Position numbers and translations under genes: made by a program
Shown here: positions 48,884-61,076 of the stretch, piece after piece
Layout: the number at the start of each line of letters is the position of its first letter
Numbering within the stretch: the stretch's first letter is position 1
Origin: Variovorax sp. OV329
GTDB lineage: Bacteria; Pseudomonadota; Gammaproteobacteria; Burkholderiales; Burkholderiaceae_C
Assembly: GCF_900114785.1 (NCBI RefSeq)
Contig: NZ_FOUG01000001.1
Location: 248,001 to 312,000, forward strand
Direction: 5' to 3'
DNA: 64,000 nucleotides
The notes under the pieces: model-generated
Database searches by the model: none
Told to the model about the DNA's origin: nothing
Seen by the model: only the letters and a program-made list of their open reading frames with translations

Positions 48884-49531
48884 TCAGGGCGCGAGCCGCT
48901 CGCGAAGCCACTGGCCGTCTTCCTGCCGATAGCGAAGGCGGTCGTGCAGCCGGCTCTTGCGGCCCTGCCAGAACTCCCAGCGGTCCGGCACCAGCCGATA
49001 GCCGCCCCAGTGCGGCGGCCGCGGCGGCGAGAGCAGGTGCCGCGCGGCAGCCGCGGCGGCATTCTTCACCAGCACGTCGCGGCCGCTGATCACCTGGCTC
49101 TGGGGGCTGGCCCAGGCGCCGATGCGCGAATCGAGCGGGCGGCTGGCGAAGTAGGCGTCGCTCAGCTCGGGCTCCACCTGTTCCACACGGCCCTCGATGC
49201 GCACCACGCGCTCGAGCTCGACCCAGTGGAACTGCAGCGCCGCATACGGATTGCCCGCGAGTTCGCGCCCCTTGCGGCTCTGGTAGTTGGTGTACCAGAC
49301 GATGCCGCGCGCATCGAAGCCCTTGATGAGCACGATGCGTGTCGAAGGCCGCAGGTCCGAGCCCACGGTGGCCACGGTCATCGCATTGGGCTCGGGCAGC
49401 TGCGCCTCGACCGCCTCGTTCATCCAGCGCTCGAACTGGCGCAGCGGATCGGCCTCGCTGCGCGACTCGTCCAGCTCGGCGCGCTCGTAGCTCTTGCGCA
49501 GGGCGGCCAGCGATTCATTGGTGAGGGTCAT
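48884..49531 (-). CDS. pdxH: Pyridoxamine 5'-phosphate oxidase
   Basis: 215 residues. It is an FMN enzyme that oxidises pyridoxine/pyridoxamine 5'-phosphate to PLP. FMN-binding segments are [26 protein letters not shown]. The signature [14 protein letters not shown] and the PLP-site end [23 protein letters not shown] are present. The start is ATG 49531; upstream frame codons overlap the divergent MobA-like gene. Convergent with the PEPM-family gene, 15 bases apart. Confidence 0.96.
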   Translation of the reverse strand: MTLTNESLAALRKSYERAELDESRSEADPLRQFERWMNEAVEAQLPEPNAMTVATVGSDLRPSTRIVLIKGFDARGIVWYTNYQSRKGRELAGNPYAALQFHWVELERVVRIEGRVEQVEPELSDAYFASRPLDSRIGAWASPQSQVISGRDVLVKNAAAAAARHLLSPPRPPHWGGYRLVPDRWEFWQGRKSRLHDRLRYRQEDGQWLRERLAP

Positions 49532-49569
49532 GGCGACATTGTCTTGCAAGGCGCGCCATACTGCCGCCC

Positions 49570-50151
49570 ATGACAAGCAGCAGCAGCATCGGCAGCCAGG
49601 CGATGCCCACCGTGATCGTGCTGGCATCGGGCCGGGGCGAGCGCTTCCTGGCCTCGGGCGGCGCCGGCTCCAAGCTCAAGGCGCTGCTGGTGGGCAGGCC
49701 GGTGCTCGACCACACGATGGAGGCGGTGCGCATCAGCGGCCTGCCCTGGCACCTGGAAGATGGCGGCCATGCCGGCATGGGCGATTCGATTGCCGCCGGC
49801 GTGCGTGCCACGCCGGAATCCACCGGCTGGCTGATCCTGCCGGCCGACCTGCCGTTGATTCACGCGGCCACGCTGCAGAAGGTGGCGCAGGCCCTGGCCG
49901 ATGGCGCTGCGGCCGCCCAGGCGCAGTACCAGGGTCAGCGCGGGCATCCGGTGGGATTCGGTGCGGCGAGCGGGCCGCAACTTGCCGCGCTTTCCGGCCC
50001 GCTGGGCGCGGCGCCGGTGCTGCGCGCGCTGCGCGAGGCGGGGCAGGCAGTCGACGTGGAGGTCGACGATCCCGGCATCTTCGCCGACATCGACACCCTG
50101 GCCGACCTGGCCCGCGCGCAGGCGCAGCTCTTGAACCAGCTCAGCTCTTGA
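49570..50151 (+). CDS. MobA-like NTP transferase
   Basis: 193 residues with a GT-A/Rossmann nucleotidyltransferase fold. The signature is [12 protein letters not shown] with Lys in [16 protein letters not shown], the acidic motif is [11 protein letters not shown], and HPVGFG follows. This matches molybdenum-cofactor cytidylyl/guanylyltransferases (MocA/CoxI-accessory type). No molybdoenzyme genes are nearby, so the acceptor is uncertain. Its last residues are encoded by a tandem 17-base duplication. Confidence 0.86.
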   Translation: MTSSSSIGSQAMPTVIVLASGRGERFLASGGAGSKLKALLVGRPVLDHTMEAVRISGLPWHLEDGGHAGMGDSIAAGVRATPESTGWLILPADLPLIHAATLQKVAQALADGAAAAQAQYQGQRGHPVGFGAASGPQLAALSGPLGAAPVLRALREAGQAVDVEVDDPGIFADIDTLADLARAQAQLLNQLSS

Positions 50152-50167
50152 ACCAGCTCAGCTCTTG
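50125..50167. repeat. 17-base tandem repeat at a convergent gene junction
   Basis: The unit CAGCTCTTGAACCAGCT occurs at 50125-50141 and again at 50142-50158, followed by a third partial copy to 50167. It supplies the MobA-like gene's stop codon (50149-50151) and touches the sodC stop (50158-50160). Because 17 is not a multiple of three, copy-number change would alter the C-terminus of the transferase. Confidence 0.9.
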
Positions 50168-50703
50168 GTGATGACCGCGCACGCGATGCGCGGGCCGGAA
50201 TTGCCGGCGGGTTGCGAGGTGAAGTCGTCGCGGTCGCGGTGAACCACCAGGGCGCGGCCGATCACGTTGTTGGGTGCGTCGGCGGTGAGCGAGATGGCAT
50301 GGTTGTCCACGCTGAAGCGGGCCACGCCGTTGGCATCGGCCACTAGGCTGGGCAGTTCGCCGGCATGGCTGCCGGCGCCGCCGTACTTGCCGTGCGTGCC
50401 GCCGGCCGGGTTGAAGTGGCCGCCCGAGGCATTGCCGTTGTCGCCGCAGTCGCCTTTCTCGTGGATGTGGAAACCGTGCTCGGTGCCCGGCGGCAGGCCG
50501 CGCACTTCGCCGGCCACGCGCACGCCATGGTCCAGGGCCGTGAAGCTCACGTTGCCCACGGTCGGGTTCGGCGAGATCGCCATGGTGGGCACCAGGCTGG
50601 CGGTGGCGCCGGGCTTGCCCGAGCCCATCGGCATGCCGCTGCAGGCACCCAGCAGGGCAGAGCAGGCGACGAGAAGGGACAGGGCCCCAAAGCGAGATTT
50701 CAT
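50158..50703 (-). CDS. sodC: Copper/zinc superoxide dismutase, lipoprotein
   Basis: 181 residues. It disproportionates superoxide in the periplasm. A lipobox LLGAC places the lipidated Cys at 21, so it is membrane-tethered. Cu/Zn ligands are visible: His79 and His81 in HGFHIHEKGDCG, His96, His104, His113 and His155 in ALVVHRDRDD. Cys86 and Cys175 can form the conserved disulfide. AGGAG lies six bases before the ATG, which overlaps the stop of the ChaC gene (ATGA). Confidence 0.96.
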   Translation of the reverse strand: MKSRFGALSLLVACSALLGACSGMPMGSGKPGATASLVPTMAISPNPTVGNVSFTALDHGVRVAGEVRGLPPGTEHGFHIHEKGDCGDNGNASGGHFNPAGGTHGKYGGAGSHAGELPSLVADANGVARFSVDNHAISLTADAPNNVIGRALVVHRDRDDFTSQPAGNSGPRIACAVITKS

Positions 50704-51377
50704 GAGTTCTCCTGATGGTTGTTGGTTGGAGAGGAGGGTGCTTGTCCGTCCGGGTATAGCCCAGCGGGGGCGCTGCCGCAATCGGCCGCGTTCGACAGTT
50801 GCTCCTCGGCCAGCCGCAGCAGCCGGGCCAGGGCCGCGTCGTGGATGCCGTGGCGCTGCAGCTCGTGCAGTGTCTGGCGCGCATAGTCCAGCGAGGTGCC
50901 GTAGCGTCCGCAGGCCGCGGTGAAGATCTCGCGGTAGCGCGCGTCGCTGAGCACGCCGGTGAAGTTCGGGCTGCGCCGCGACAGCGTGAAAGCTAGGGCG
51001 CGCACCCGGCCATGGGGCGTGGCGCAATCGAGCCAGCGCGGGTCGTACACGCCGGTGGGCATCTCGCGCAGCCACAGCCGTCCTAGGGTTTCCAGGCCGT
51101 CGGCGGCGGGAATGCGGAACACCATGCCGCGGCAGCTGCCGCCCGAGAGGAGGCCGAACACCAGCCCCGGGCATTGCGGCGTGCCGCGGTTGACGCGGCT
51201 CCACATCTTCAGGGCGCGGTGCCAGCCGTGCAGGTGGGCCGGGCGGCGTTCGCTGAAGTCGAACTCGGGCCGCCAGATGAGCGAGCCATAGCCGAATATC
51301 CAGAGGTCTTCGTGCCCGCCCCATTCGTCGATGGCGCGGTCCAGCATGGGTTGCGGATCGCGCAGGGGACGGGGCAT
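50700..51377 (-). CDS. Gamma-glutamylcyclotransferase, ChaC family
   Basis: 225 residues from ATG 51377 (the frame is open to 51449). ChaC enzymes cleave glutathione to 5-oxoproline and Cys-Gly. The substrate motif is FGYGSLIWRPEF, Arg-rich contacts follow in LHGWHRALKMWS, and a probable catalytic Glu lies in LWLREMPTGVYDP. The overlap with sodC suggests that glutathione turnover and oxidative defence are co-expressed. Divergent from the OmpA-domain gene; no ribosome-binding site decides between the two starts. Confidence 0.88.
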   Translation of the reverse strand: MPRPLRDPQPMLDRAIDEWGGHEDLWIFGYGSLIWRPEFDFSERRPAHLHGWHRALKMWSRVNRGTPQCPGLVFGLLSGGSCRGMVFRIPAADGLETLGRLWLREMPTGVYDPRWLDCATPHGRVRALAFTLSRRSPNFTGVLSDARYREIFTAACGRYGTSLDYARQTLHELQRHGIHDAALARLLRLAEEQLSNAADCGSAPAGLYPDGQAPSSPTNNHQENS

Positions 51378-51494
51378 CGGATCGAGGCCGGGCGGGCCAG
51401 GGTCGGCCTGACGCAAACCGGCGCCTACAATTTCGCGGTCATGGTTCACCGCAACATTATTGACCGGCCCTCATCCATCCTAGGAGTTCGCCCG

Positions 51495-52061
51495 ATGGCA
51501 TCGACCAGCACCGAAGACGACAACCAGACTTATTTCATCCTTGGCCTTGGCGTGGGGATCATCGCCCTCGTCATCCTGCTCGTGGTCGGCGTGGCCATCG
51601 GCAGCCGCGGCCACGGTGGCGAGAAGCAGGCTGCTTCGCCCACCACGGTCTCGATGGCCAGCGCCGCGCCCGTGCAAGGTGCTGCGGCGACGGCGGTGGT
51701 GACCGAGTCGACGGTGGTCGTCATCCCCGAAGGGTCCAGCATCCGGGTGGAAGGGGGCGTGGTCAAGTTCTACTTCGCCACCGGCAGCGCCGACCTGGCG
51801 CCCGGGGCCGCCGAGGCGCTGGCCGCCGTGATCCAGGGCGTGGGCCAGGGCAAGAAGGCCCAGCTCTCGGGCTTCACCGATTCGACGGGCGACGCCGCCA
51901 TCAACGAGGAACTGGCCAAGCGGCGCGCGCTGACCATCCGCGACGTGCTGGTCGGCCTGGGCGTGCCGCCCGGCCAGGTGGCGCTGAAGAAGCCGGAGGG
52001 CACCACCGGCAGCGGCAACGACGCGCAGGCCCGCCGGGTCGAGGTGCAGCTGGTCGACTAG
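51495..52061 (+). CDS. OmpA-domain protein with N-terminal membrane anchor
   Basis: 188 residues. One membrane helix lies at about residues 13-36 (YFILGLGVGIIALVILLVVGVAIG), followed by an Ala/Thr-rich linker. The C-terminal OmpA-like peptidoglycan-binding domain reads VVKFYFATGSADLAPGA, then LSGFTDSTGDAAINEELAKRRA and DAQARRVEVQL. It probably links the inner membrane to the cell wall, in the manner of MotB/Pal-like proteins. AGGAG is nine bases before ATG 51495. Confidence 0.9.
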   Translation: MASTSTEDDNQTYFILGLGVGIIALVILLVVGVAIGSRGHGGEKQAASPTTVSMASAAPVQGAAATAVVTESTVVVIPEGSSIRVEGGVVKFYFATGSADLAPGAAEALAAVIQGVGQGKKAQLSGFTDSTGDAAINEELAKRRALTIRDVLVGLGVPPGQVALKKPEGTTGSGNDAQARRVEVQLVD

Positions 52062-52110
52062 GGCTGCGGCCCCTCTGCCCGGCGCCCGATCCCGCAGCGC
52101 GCCAGTCGAT

Positions 52111-52133
52111 TAAGCCCGGCCATGCCGGGCTTA
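52111..52133 (+). terminator. Hairpin terminator after the OmpA-domain gene
   Basis: A perfect 10-base inverted repeat TAAGCCCGGC / GCCGGGCTTA with a CAT loop is followed by TTCATAT. It separates this gene from the edd operon. Confidence 0.8.
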
Positions 52134-52211
52134 TTCATATGACCTTGCTACCATGGCCGTCTGCGCCGCGGCGCTGTCGCGGCATCCAGGGACAAGCGCA
52201 CACACAACCCC

Positions 52212-54028
<1,817 letters not shown>

Positions 54029-54038
<10 letters not shown>

Positions 54039-54676
54039 ACCCACAACCCAAGCTGAGCGCACTCGAAGTGATGCGCGACGCCCCCGTCATCCCCGTCATC
54101 GTGCTGCACGACGTCGCCCATGCCGTGCCGCTGGCGCGTGCGCTGGTGGCTGGCGGCATCCGCATGCTGGAGGTGACGCTGCGCACGCCCCAGGCGCTGC
54201 AGTGCATCGAGCTGATCGCCAAGGAAGTGCCCGACGCGGTTGCCGGTGCCGGCACCATCCGCAGCGCCGCCGACGCGCAGGCCGCGTCCCTGGCCGGCGC
54301 GCGCTTCGGCGTGAGCCCGGGCTACACCCGCGCGGTGGGCAAGGCCTGCCACGACATCGGCCTGCCGCTGCTGCCGGGCGTGGCCACCGGCAGCGAGATC
54401 ATGATGGCGCAGGAAGACGGGCTGACCGAGCTCAAGTTCTTCCCCGCGCTGCAGGCCGGCGGCGTGGCCATGCTCAAGGCCTGGCAAGGTCCTTTCGGCG
54501 ACGTCACCTTCTGCCCGACGGGCGGCATCCATGCCGGCAATGCGGCGGAGTTCCTGTCGCTGTCCAACGTGGCCTGCGTGGGCGGATCCTGGATCGTGCC
54601 CAACGACGCGATCCAGGCCGGCGACTGGGCCCGCGTCACCGAGCTGGCACGCGCCGCGAGCCAGCTCAAGCGCTGA
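54029..54676 (+). CDS. eda: KDPG aldolase (Entner-Doudoroff)
   Basis: 215 residues. It splits KDPG into pyruvate and glyceraldehyde-3-phosphate through a Schiff base. The catalytic Lys is in ELKFFPAL, and the Glu in [20 protein letters not shown] and [12 protein letters not shown] complete the phosphate site. It starts inside the edd 3' end. Together the pair gives sugar-acid catabolism independent of phosphofructokinase. Confidence 0.97.
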
Positions 54677-54696
54677 TCCGGCAGGGAGTGCGAGCG

Positions 54697-55425
54697 ATGT
54701 CCGTGCAAGACGAGTCCGTGGACCTGAAGGTCCTGGCCTTCGACATCTTCGGCACCGTGGTCGACTGGCACGGCGGCATCCGTGCCGAGGTCGAGCGCCT
54801 GCTGCCCGGCGTGGATGGCAGCGCCTTCGCCCTGGCCTGGCGCGCCGGCTACCAGCCGGCGATGCGCGCCGTCATGGACCGGCTGGCGGCGGGCGAGGGC
54901 GGCTTCACCCTCATCGACGAGCTGCACCTGCACATCCTCGACGAAGTGCTGCGCGACTTCAGCCTGGAAGACAGGCTGGACCGCGAGGCACGGCGCGATC
55001 TCAACCTGGCCTGGCACCGCCTGCCGGCCTGGCCGGACGCGGTGGAGGGCCTCACGCGGCTCAAGCGCAAGTTCACCATCTGCACCCTGTCCAACGGCAA
55101 CATCGGCCTGCTGACCGAGATGGCCAAGCGCGCCGGACTGCCCTGGGACTGCATCCTGTCGGCCGAGGTCTTCAAGGCCTACAAGCCGGACCCGCGGGTG
55201 TACCTGGGCACCGCCGGCGTGTTCGCGGTGCCGCCCGGGCAGGTGATGCTGGTGGCCGCCCACCAGGACGACCTCGCGGCCGCGCGCGGCTGCGGCCTGC
55301 GCACGGCCTACATCGAGCGGCCCTTCGAGCACGGGCCGGACCGGCCCAAGGACGTGTCGCCGGATCCGGCCAACACCTTCCACGCGCGCGACCTCCTCGC
55401 GCTGGCCGAGCAACTGGGCTGCTGA
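54697..55425 (+). CDS. Haloacid dehalogenase type II-like hydrolase
   Basis: 242 residues. The nucleophile Asp is in LAFDIFGTVVDWH. Ser in CTLSNGN is motif II, and Lys in FKAYKPDPRVY is motif III. These are the family marks of L-2-haloacid dehalogenases; many relatives are phosphatases or have other activities. GGGAG lies seven to eight bases before the ATG. It follows eda by 20 bases, so it may be in the same transcript, but a link with the Entner-Doudoroff pathway is unproven. Confidence 0.9.
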   Translation: MSVQDESVDLKVLAFDIFGTVVDWHGGIRAEVERLLPGVDGSAFALAWRAGYQPAMRAVMDRLAAGEGGFTLIDELHLHILDEVLRDFSLEDRLDREARRDLNLAWHRLPAWPDAVEGLTRLKRKFTICTLSNGNIGLLTEMAKRAGLPWDCILSAEVFKAYKPDPRVYLGTAGVFAVPPGQVMLVAAHQDDLAAARGCGLRTAYIERPFEHGPDRPKDVSPDPANTFHARDLLALAEQLGC

Positions 55426-55435
55426 GAGCGGTCGA

Positions 55436-55846
55436 TCAGCGCAGGCCGCCGCCGGCGGCGTTCTCTGCGCGCTGGATCAGCTCGATCTTGTAGCCGTCCG
55501 GATCGGTCACGAAGGCGATCACCGTGGTGCCGCCCTTGACCGGGCCGGCTTCGCGCGTCACGTTGCCGCCGGCCGCCTTGATCTTCTCGCAGGCCGCATA
55601 GGCATCGGGCACGCCCAGCGCGATGTGGCCGTAGGCGGTGCCGATCTCGTAGCTGTCGACGCCCCAGTTGTAGGTCAGCTCGATCTCGGCCTGCGCCGGG
55701 TTGCCCTCGTAGCCGACGAAGGCCAGGCTGTACTTGTACTCGGGGTTCTCGGAGGTGCGCAGCACCTGCATGCCGAGGATCTGCGTGTAGAAGTCGATGG
55801 AGCGCTGCAGGTCGCCGACGCGCAGCATGGTGTGGAGGAGGCGCAT
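55436..55846 (-). CDS. gloA: Lactoylglutathione lyase (glyoxalase I)
   Basis: 136 residues. It converts the methylglyoxal-glutathione hemithioacetal to S-lactoylglutathione. The metal-site pattern is visible: His5 in [10 protein letters not shown], Glu in [17 protein letters not shown], His in YGHIALGV and Glu in KIELIQR. The family block [11 protein letters not shown] is clear. Convergent with the HAD gene, ten bases apart. Confidence 0.96.
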   Translation of the reverse strand: MRLLHTMLRVGDLQRSIDFYTQILGMQVLRTSENPEYKYSLAFVGYEGNPAQAEIELTYNWGVDSYEIGTAYGHIALGVPDAYAACEKIKAAGGNVTREAGPVKGGTTVIAFVTDPDGYKIELIQRAENAAGGGLR

Positions 55847-55917
55847 GTTCTGTTGCTCTTGCGGTTTCGGGGGACACGCATTGTCGGCCCAAGCCGCGGG
55901 CCGTGCAGCGGCTGGCG

Positions 55918-56612
<695 letters not shown>

Positions 56613-56616
<4 letters not shown>

Positions 56617-58337
56617 GCTCTCAATTCTTCGGGGCTGCTGCCCAGCCGGTTGCGGGCCAGCAGGATGACCGGCAGCAGGCCGGCCAGCACGATGGCGAGC
56701 GCCGCGATGGCGCCTTCCTCGTAGGTACCGCGCGATGCCTCCGCATACAGCAGCGTGGCCAGGGTGTCGAAATTGGCGGGGCGCAGCAGCAGGGTGGCGG
56801 GCAGCTCCTTCATCGCATCGACGAAGACCAGCAGCGCACCGGCCGCGATGGCCGGCTGCAGCAGCGGCAGGTGCACGCGCCGCAGCGTGCCGCCGCTGCC
56901 TTCGCCCAGCAGGCGCGAGGCCTGCTCCAGCGCCGGCGAGATGCGCGACAGGCCCGCCTCGATGCCGCCCAGCGGCATGGCCAGGAAGCGGATGGCGCAG
57001 GCGGCCACCAGCACGATGCCGGCGCTCATCAGCGGCAGGCCGGCGTGGCCCAGCAAGGTCGCGAGGCCCGCGTCCAGCGCCAGCGCCGGCGTGAGCAGGC
57101 CGATGGCCAGCACCGTGCCCGGCACCGCGTAGCCCAGGGAAGCCATGCGGCCCTGCCAGCGCGCGGGGTTGGGCGTGGAGCCCAGGCTGCGCACCGACCA
57201 CGCCACCACGAGGCCGGCGGCCACGGTGACCAGCGTGACGCCAGTGGCCAGGGTCAGCGTGTTGCCCAGGCTCGCCCACAGGCCGCGCGAGATGCCACCA
57301 CCCTGTGCGAGGCGCTTCAGCGTTTCGTTCACCAGGTACGCGGCCGGCGCCACGAAGCCGATCAGCACCGGCAGCGCGGTGCCCACGCAGGCCAGCCAGG
57401 CGGCAGTGCCGCGCAGGCGCCGCGGCTGGATGGCGCGCATGCGTTGCGCCGAGCCGTAGCGCCGATGCTTTCGGCCGCTGCGCTCCAGCAGCACCAGCAA
57501 CAGCACGATCAGCAGCATGGCGCAGGCGATCTGCGCGGCGCCCGCCAGGTCGGAGCGGGTGATCCAGGTGGTGTAGACCGCCACGGTGAGCGTCTGGATG
57601 CCCAGGAACTCGGAGGCGCCGATGTCGTTGAGCGTCTCCAGCAGCGCCAGGCTGACGCCCACGGCAAGCGCCGGCCGCGCCAGCGGCAGTGCGACGCGGA
57701 AGAAGGCCCCTGTGCGGCTCTCGCCCAGCGAGCGCGCCGCTTCCATCAGGTGCGCCGGCTGCGTCATGAACATGGCGCGCGCCGTGAGGTAGACGTAGGG
57801 ATAGAGCACGAAGCCCAGCAGGAAGATGGCGCCCGGCAGCGAGCGCAGGTCGGGCAGGCGGAAGTCGCGCGGACTGTCGTAGCCCAGCACCCAGCGGATC
57901 GCGCCCTGCACCGGGCCGATGGGATGCAGCAGGTCCAGGTAGGCGAAGGCCACGATGTAGGTGGGCATGGCCAGCGGCAGCAGCAGCGCCCAGTTCAGCA
58001 CGCGGCGGCCGGGGTAGTCGCAGCTGCTCACGATCCAGGCGCAGCCGGTGCCGATCACCAGCACCATCGCGCCCACGCCGGCCAGCAGCAGGCCGGTGTT
58101 CAGCGCGGCCTTGGGCAGCACGAACTGCGCGAGATGCGACCAGTGCGACAGGTCGGCGCCCAGCGCCAGCCAGAACAGGCTGGCCACCGGCGCCAGCACG
58201 CCCAGCGCGATCAGCACCGAGGTCCAGCGCCACAGCGGCCCGACCGGCTGCGGGCCGGGCGGGCGCCGGGCGAAGGGCAGGGCCAGCGCCGCGAGCCCGC
58301 GCGGCCCGGTGCCGCCCTGTTCGGCCGCCGCACTCAC
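56613..58337 (-). CDS. fbpB: Iron(III) ABC transporter permease
   Basis: 574 residues from GTG 58337, which overlaps the fbpA stop as GTGA. It is a fused double permease of about 12 helices. The two EAA-type loops are LMEAARSLGESRTGAFFRVALPL and ALEQASRLLGEGSGGTLRRVHLPL, contacting the ATPase. It passes ferric iron across the inner membrane. The remaining upstream frame is a shadow over fbpA. Confidence 0.93.
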
Positions 58338-59374
58338 TGGTCGAAGCCGACCTTGTCGATCAACGTGCTGGCCTGCTTGCGGTACTTGGCGACCTGGGCG
58401 ATGGGCAGCGGGTCGGGCCGCAGCTCGCCGATGGTCTCGCCGATGATGGGTTCGAGCGCCACGCCGCGGCGTACCGGGTACTCGTAGTTGGTCTCGGCGT
58501 AGAAGGCCTGGGCCGAGTCGGACACCAGGAACTCCATCAGCTTGACCGCCTCGGCGCGGTGCGGCGCATTCCTGGCCACCGCGGCGCCGCTGATGTTGAC
58601 GTGCGTGCCGCCGGTCTTGGCAAAGGTCGGGCGGATCACCTTGATCGCATCGCCCCACTTGCGCGCGTCGGTGCCTTCCTTGGCGGCCTTCATCTGGCCC
58701 ACGTAGTAGCTGTTGGCGATGCCGATGTCGCAGATGCCGCCCAGGATGTCGCGCGCCACGTCGCGGTCGCCGCCCGTGGCCTTGCGCGCCAGGTTGGCCT
58801 TGACGCCGCGCAGCCACTGCTCGGCCTTGGCCTCGCCGTCGTGCGCGATCATGGCCGCCACCAGGGCGGTGTTGTAGGGATGCTGGCCCGAGCGGATGCA
58901 GACCTTGCCCTTGTACCTGGGGTCGGCCAGGTCCTCGTAGCGGAAGCTGTTGATGGGAAGCTTCTTGTCGGCGTACAGCACGCGGGCACGCATCGACAGG
59001 GCATACCACTGGCCGTCGGCGCCGCGCAGGTTGGCCGGCACCGCGGCGTCCAGCGCCGGGGTCTTGGCCGGCTGCGTGACGCCGCCTTCCACCAGGTCCA
59101 TCAGGTTGCCGATGTCCACCGTCATCAGCACGTCGGCCGGCGAGCGGGCGCCTTCGGCCTTCACGCGTTCGAGCAGGCCGTCCTTCACGAACACGGTGTT
59201 CACCTTGATGCCGCTCTGGGCGGTGAAGGCGGTAAGCAGCGGCTGGATCAGGCCGGCCTCGCGCGTGGTGTAGAGGGTGACCTCGCCCTGGGCGTGGGCG
59301 GGGAGGGCGAAAGCGAGGGATGCGGCGGCGATGCCGGTCAGCGCGCCAAGGCGCTGCAACAGACGAGCGGTCAT
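58334..59374 (-). CDS. fbpA: Iron(III) ABC transporter substrate-binding protein
   Basis: 346 residues. A signal peptide (LTGIAAASLAFALPAHA, cleaved before QGEVTLYTTRE) precedes a periplasmic binding-protein fold of FbpA/SfuA type. The phosphate/iron-site segments are VLMTVDIGNLMDL and ICDIGIANSYYVGQ, whose adjacent Tyr pair fits the ferric ligands of FbpA. A Fur-like palindrome about 60 bases upstream suggests iron repression. It heads the operon fbpA-fbpB-fbpC. Confidence 0.94.
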   Translation of the reverse strand: MTARLLQRLGALTGIAAASLAFALPAHAQGEVTLYTTREAGLIQPLLTAFTAQSGIKVNTVFVKDGLLERVKAEGARSPADVLMTVDIGNLMDLVEGGVTQPAKTPALDAAVPANLRGADGQWYALSMRARVLYADKKLPINSFRYEDLADPRYKGKVCIRSGQHPYNTALVAAMIAHDGEAKAEQWLRGVKANLARKATGGDRDVARDILGGICDIGIANSYYVGQMKAAKEGTDARKWGDAIKVIRPTFAKTGGTHVNISGAAVARNAPHRAEAVKLMEFLVSDSAQAFYAETNYEYPVRRGVALEPIIGETIGELRPDPLPIAQVAKYRKQASTLIDKVGFDQ

Positions 59375-59435
59375 GAACAGGTCCGGTGAAGGGAAATCGG
59401 ATACCGGCGTGTCTATGCGTTATCTGTTTGGCCGA

Positions 59436-59450
59436 TGCGAATAATTATCG
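59436..59450 (-). promoter_or_regulatory. Candidate Fur box of the fbpABC operon
   Basis: The minus strand reads CGATAATTATTCGCA. It matches the 7-1-7 Fur consensus TGATAATnATTATCA at 11 of 14 specified positions. It lies 62 bases upstream of fbpA in an AT-rich patch of GC-rich DNA. The divergent efflux operon begins 134 bases to the other side. Confidence 0.6.
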
Positions 59451-59583
59451 TTGAGTTTCGACCGCGGTCCAGGAACACGATCCTGACCGAATCCAGACCG
59501 TCGGCTCACGACTTCGGTGCCACCCCTTTCTAAGCTTTCCCCACGCCGTGAATGGCGGGCAAGCAACGAAAGCGAGGTGGGCA

Positions 59584-61044
59584 ATGAACTACATCAAGAG
59601 GCACCCGGACCGGTCGAATCCGCGCAGCGCACTGGCCGTGGCAGTTCTTCTGGCCTTGGCCGCCTGCGCCCAGCTGCCCGACCGAACGGCGACGCCCCGA
59701 ATGCAGCCCGCCGAGCACTACGCAAGCGCGCAATCCTTCGCTGCACCTGAATCCGCCGCCTGGCCTGGCGACGGCTGGTGGAAGGCCTACGGCGATCCAC
59801 AACTCGACGAGCTGGTGGACGAGGCGCTGGCACAGGCGCCCACCCTCGCTGTGGCGCAGGCCCGCCTTCGGCGAGCCGACGCGGCCACGCAGCTTGCGGA
59901 CGCCGCCCTCCTGCCCCAGGTGACGGCGAACGTCTCGGCCAGTGAGAAGAAGCAGAGCTACAACGACCTGATCCCACGCGCGGCAGTGCCCAAGGGCTTC
60001 AACAGCTACGGTCATGCATCGCTGGACTTTTCGTGGGAGATCGACTTTTTCGGCCGCAACCAGGCCGCGCTGGCGGCTGCCACCTCGGATGCGCGGGCGG
60101 CGCAGGCTGACCTCGCGCAGGCGCGGCTGGTGCTTGCCGCATCGGTTGCCGCCGCCTATGCCGAGCTGGCGCGCCTCTTCGCCGCGCAGGACGCGGCCGA
60201 GTCCGCCTTCGTGGTGCGAGGCAAGACGGCCGAGCTGTTCAGGCGCAGGCATGACAACGGCCTGGAAACCCTGGGCAGCGTGCGCCAGGTCGAGGCCCGC
60301 CATGCGGCCAGCGAAGCGGACCTGCTGCTGCTCAAGGAGCAGGTGGCCTTGCAGCGCAACCGCATTGCCGCGCTGCTCGGCGCCGGCCCCGACCGCGGCC
60401 TGTCGATGGGGCGGCCTGCGAGCGACATCCTCCGGCCCTTCGCCTTGCCGGCGCACCTCGCGGCCGACCTCCTGGGGCGCCGCCCCGACGTGCAGGCCGC
60501 GCGGCTGCGTGCGCAGGCCTCGGCCAGCCGGATCAAGGAATCGGAAGCGGCCTTCTATCCGAACGTCAACCTGCTCGCCTTCGTCGGCGTGCAGTCGCTC
60601 GGCCTGGGCCAGTTGACCAAGGGTGGCTCCGGCATCGCTGGCATCGGGCCCGCGGTGACGCTGCCGATCTTCGATGGCGGACGCCTGCGCGCGCAGTTGC
60701 GCGGCGCCGACGCCGAGTACGCCCAGGCCGCGGCCCAATACGACGGCGCAGTCGTGCAGGCCCTGCAGGAGGTCGCCGACGCGGTGACCAGCCAGCGCGC
60801 GCTGGGCGGGCAGATCCGGCGCATCGACGACGCGGTGGACGCGGCGCGCGAGGCCTGGCGCATCCAGAACAGGCGCTACGAAGGCGGCCTCTCGGACTAC
60901 CTCGACGTGCTCAGCGCCGAGGACGGCCTGCTGGCCAACCTGCGCACGCAGAGCGACCTCCGGTCGCGTTCGTTCTCGCTGGACGTCGCGCTGGTGCGCG
61001 CGCTCGGCGGAGGCTACGACGCCGCTGCCGCAAGCCCCCACTGA
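59584..61044 (+). CDS. NodT family outer-membrane efflux lipoprotein
   Basis: 486 residues from ATG 59584, with GAGGTGGG just upstream. The lipobox LALAAC gives a lipidated Cys, unlike the TolC protein at 40 kb. Two efflux-channel repeats are present, with family motifs WWKAYGDPQLDELVDEAL, SLDFSWEIDFFGR and RRPDVQAARLRAQA. It is the exit duct for the EmrAB pump encoded next. Confidence 0.94.
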   Translation: MNYIKRHPDRSNPRSALAVAVLLALAACAQLPDRTATPRMQPAEHYASAQSFAAPESAAWPGDGWWKAYGDPQLDELVDEALAQAPTLAVAQARLRRADAATQLADAALLPQVTANVSASEKKQSYNDLIPRAAVPKGFNSYGHASLDFSWEIDFFGRNQAALAAATSDARAAQADLAQARLVLAASVAAAYAELARLFAAQDAAESAFVVRGKTAELFRRRHDNGLETLGSVRQVEARHAASEADLLLLKEQVALQRNRIAALLGAGPDRGLSMGRPASDILRPFALPAHLAADLLGRRPDVQAARLRAQASASRIKESEAAFYPNVNLLAFVGVQSLGLGQLTKGGSGIAGIGPAVTLPIFDGGRLRAQLRGADAEYAQAAAQYDGAVVQALQEVADAVTSQRALGGQIRRIDDAVDAAREAWRIQNRRYEGGLSDYLDVLSAEDGLLANLRTQSDLRSRSFSLDVALVRALGGGYDAAAASPH

Positions 61045-61076
61045 TTCCGGACAAACACACAAGCAAGGAGCGACTC

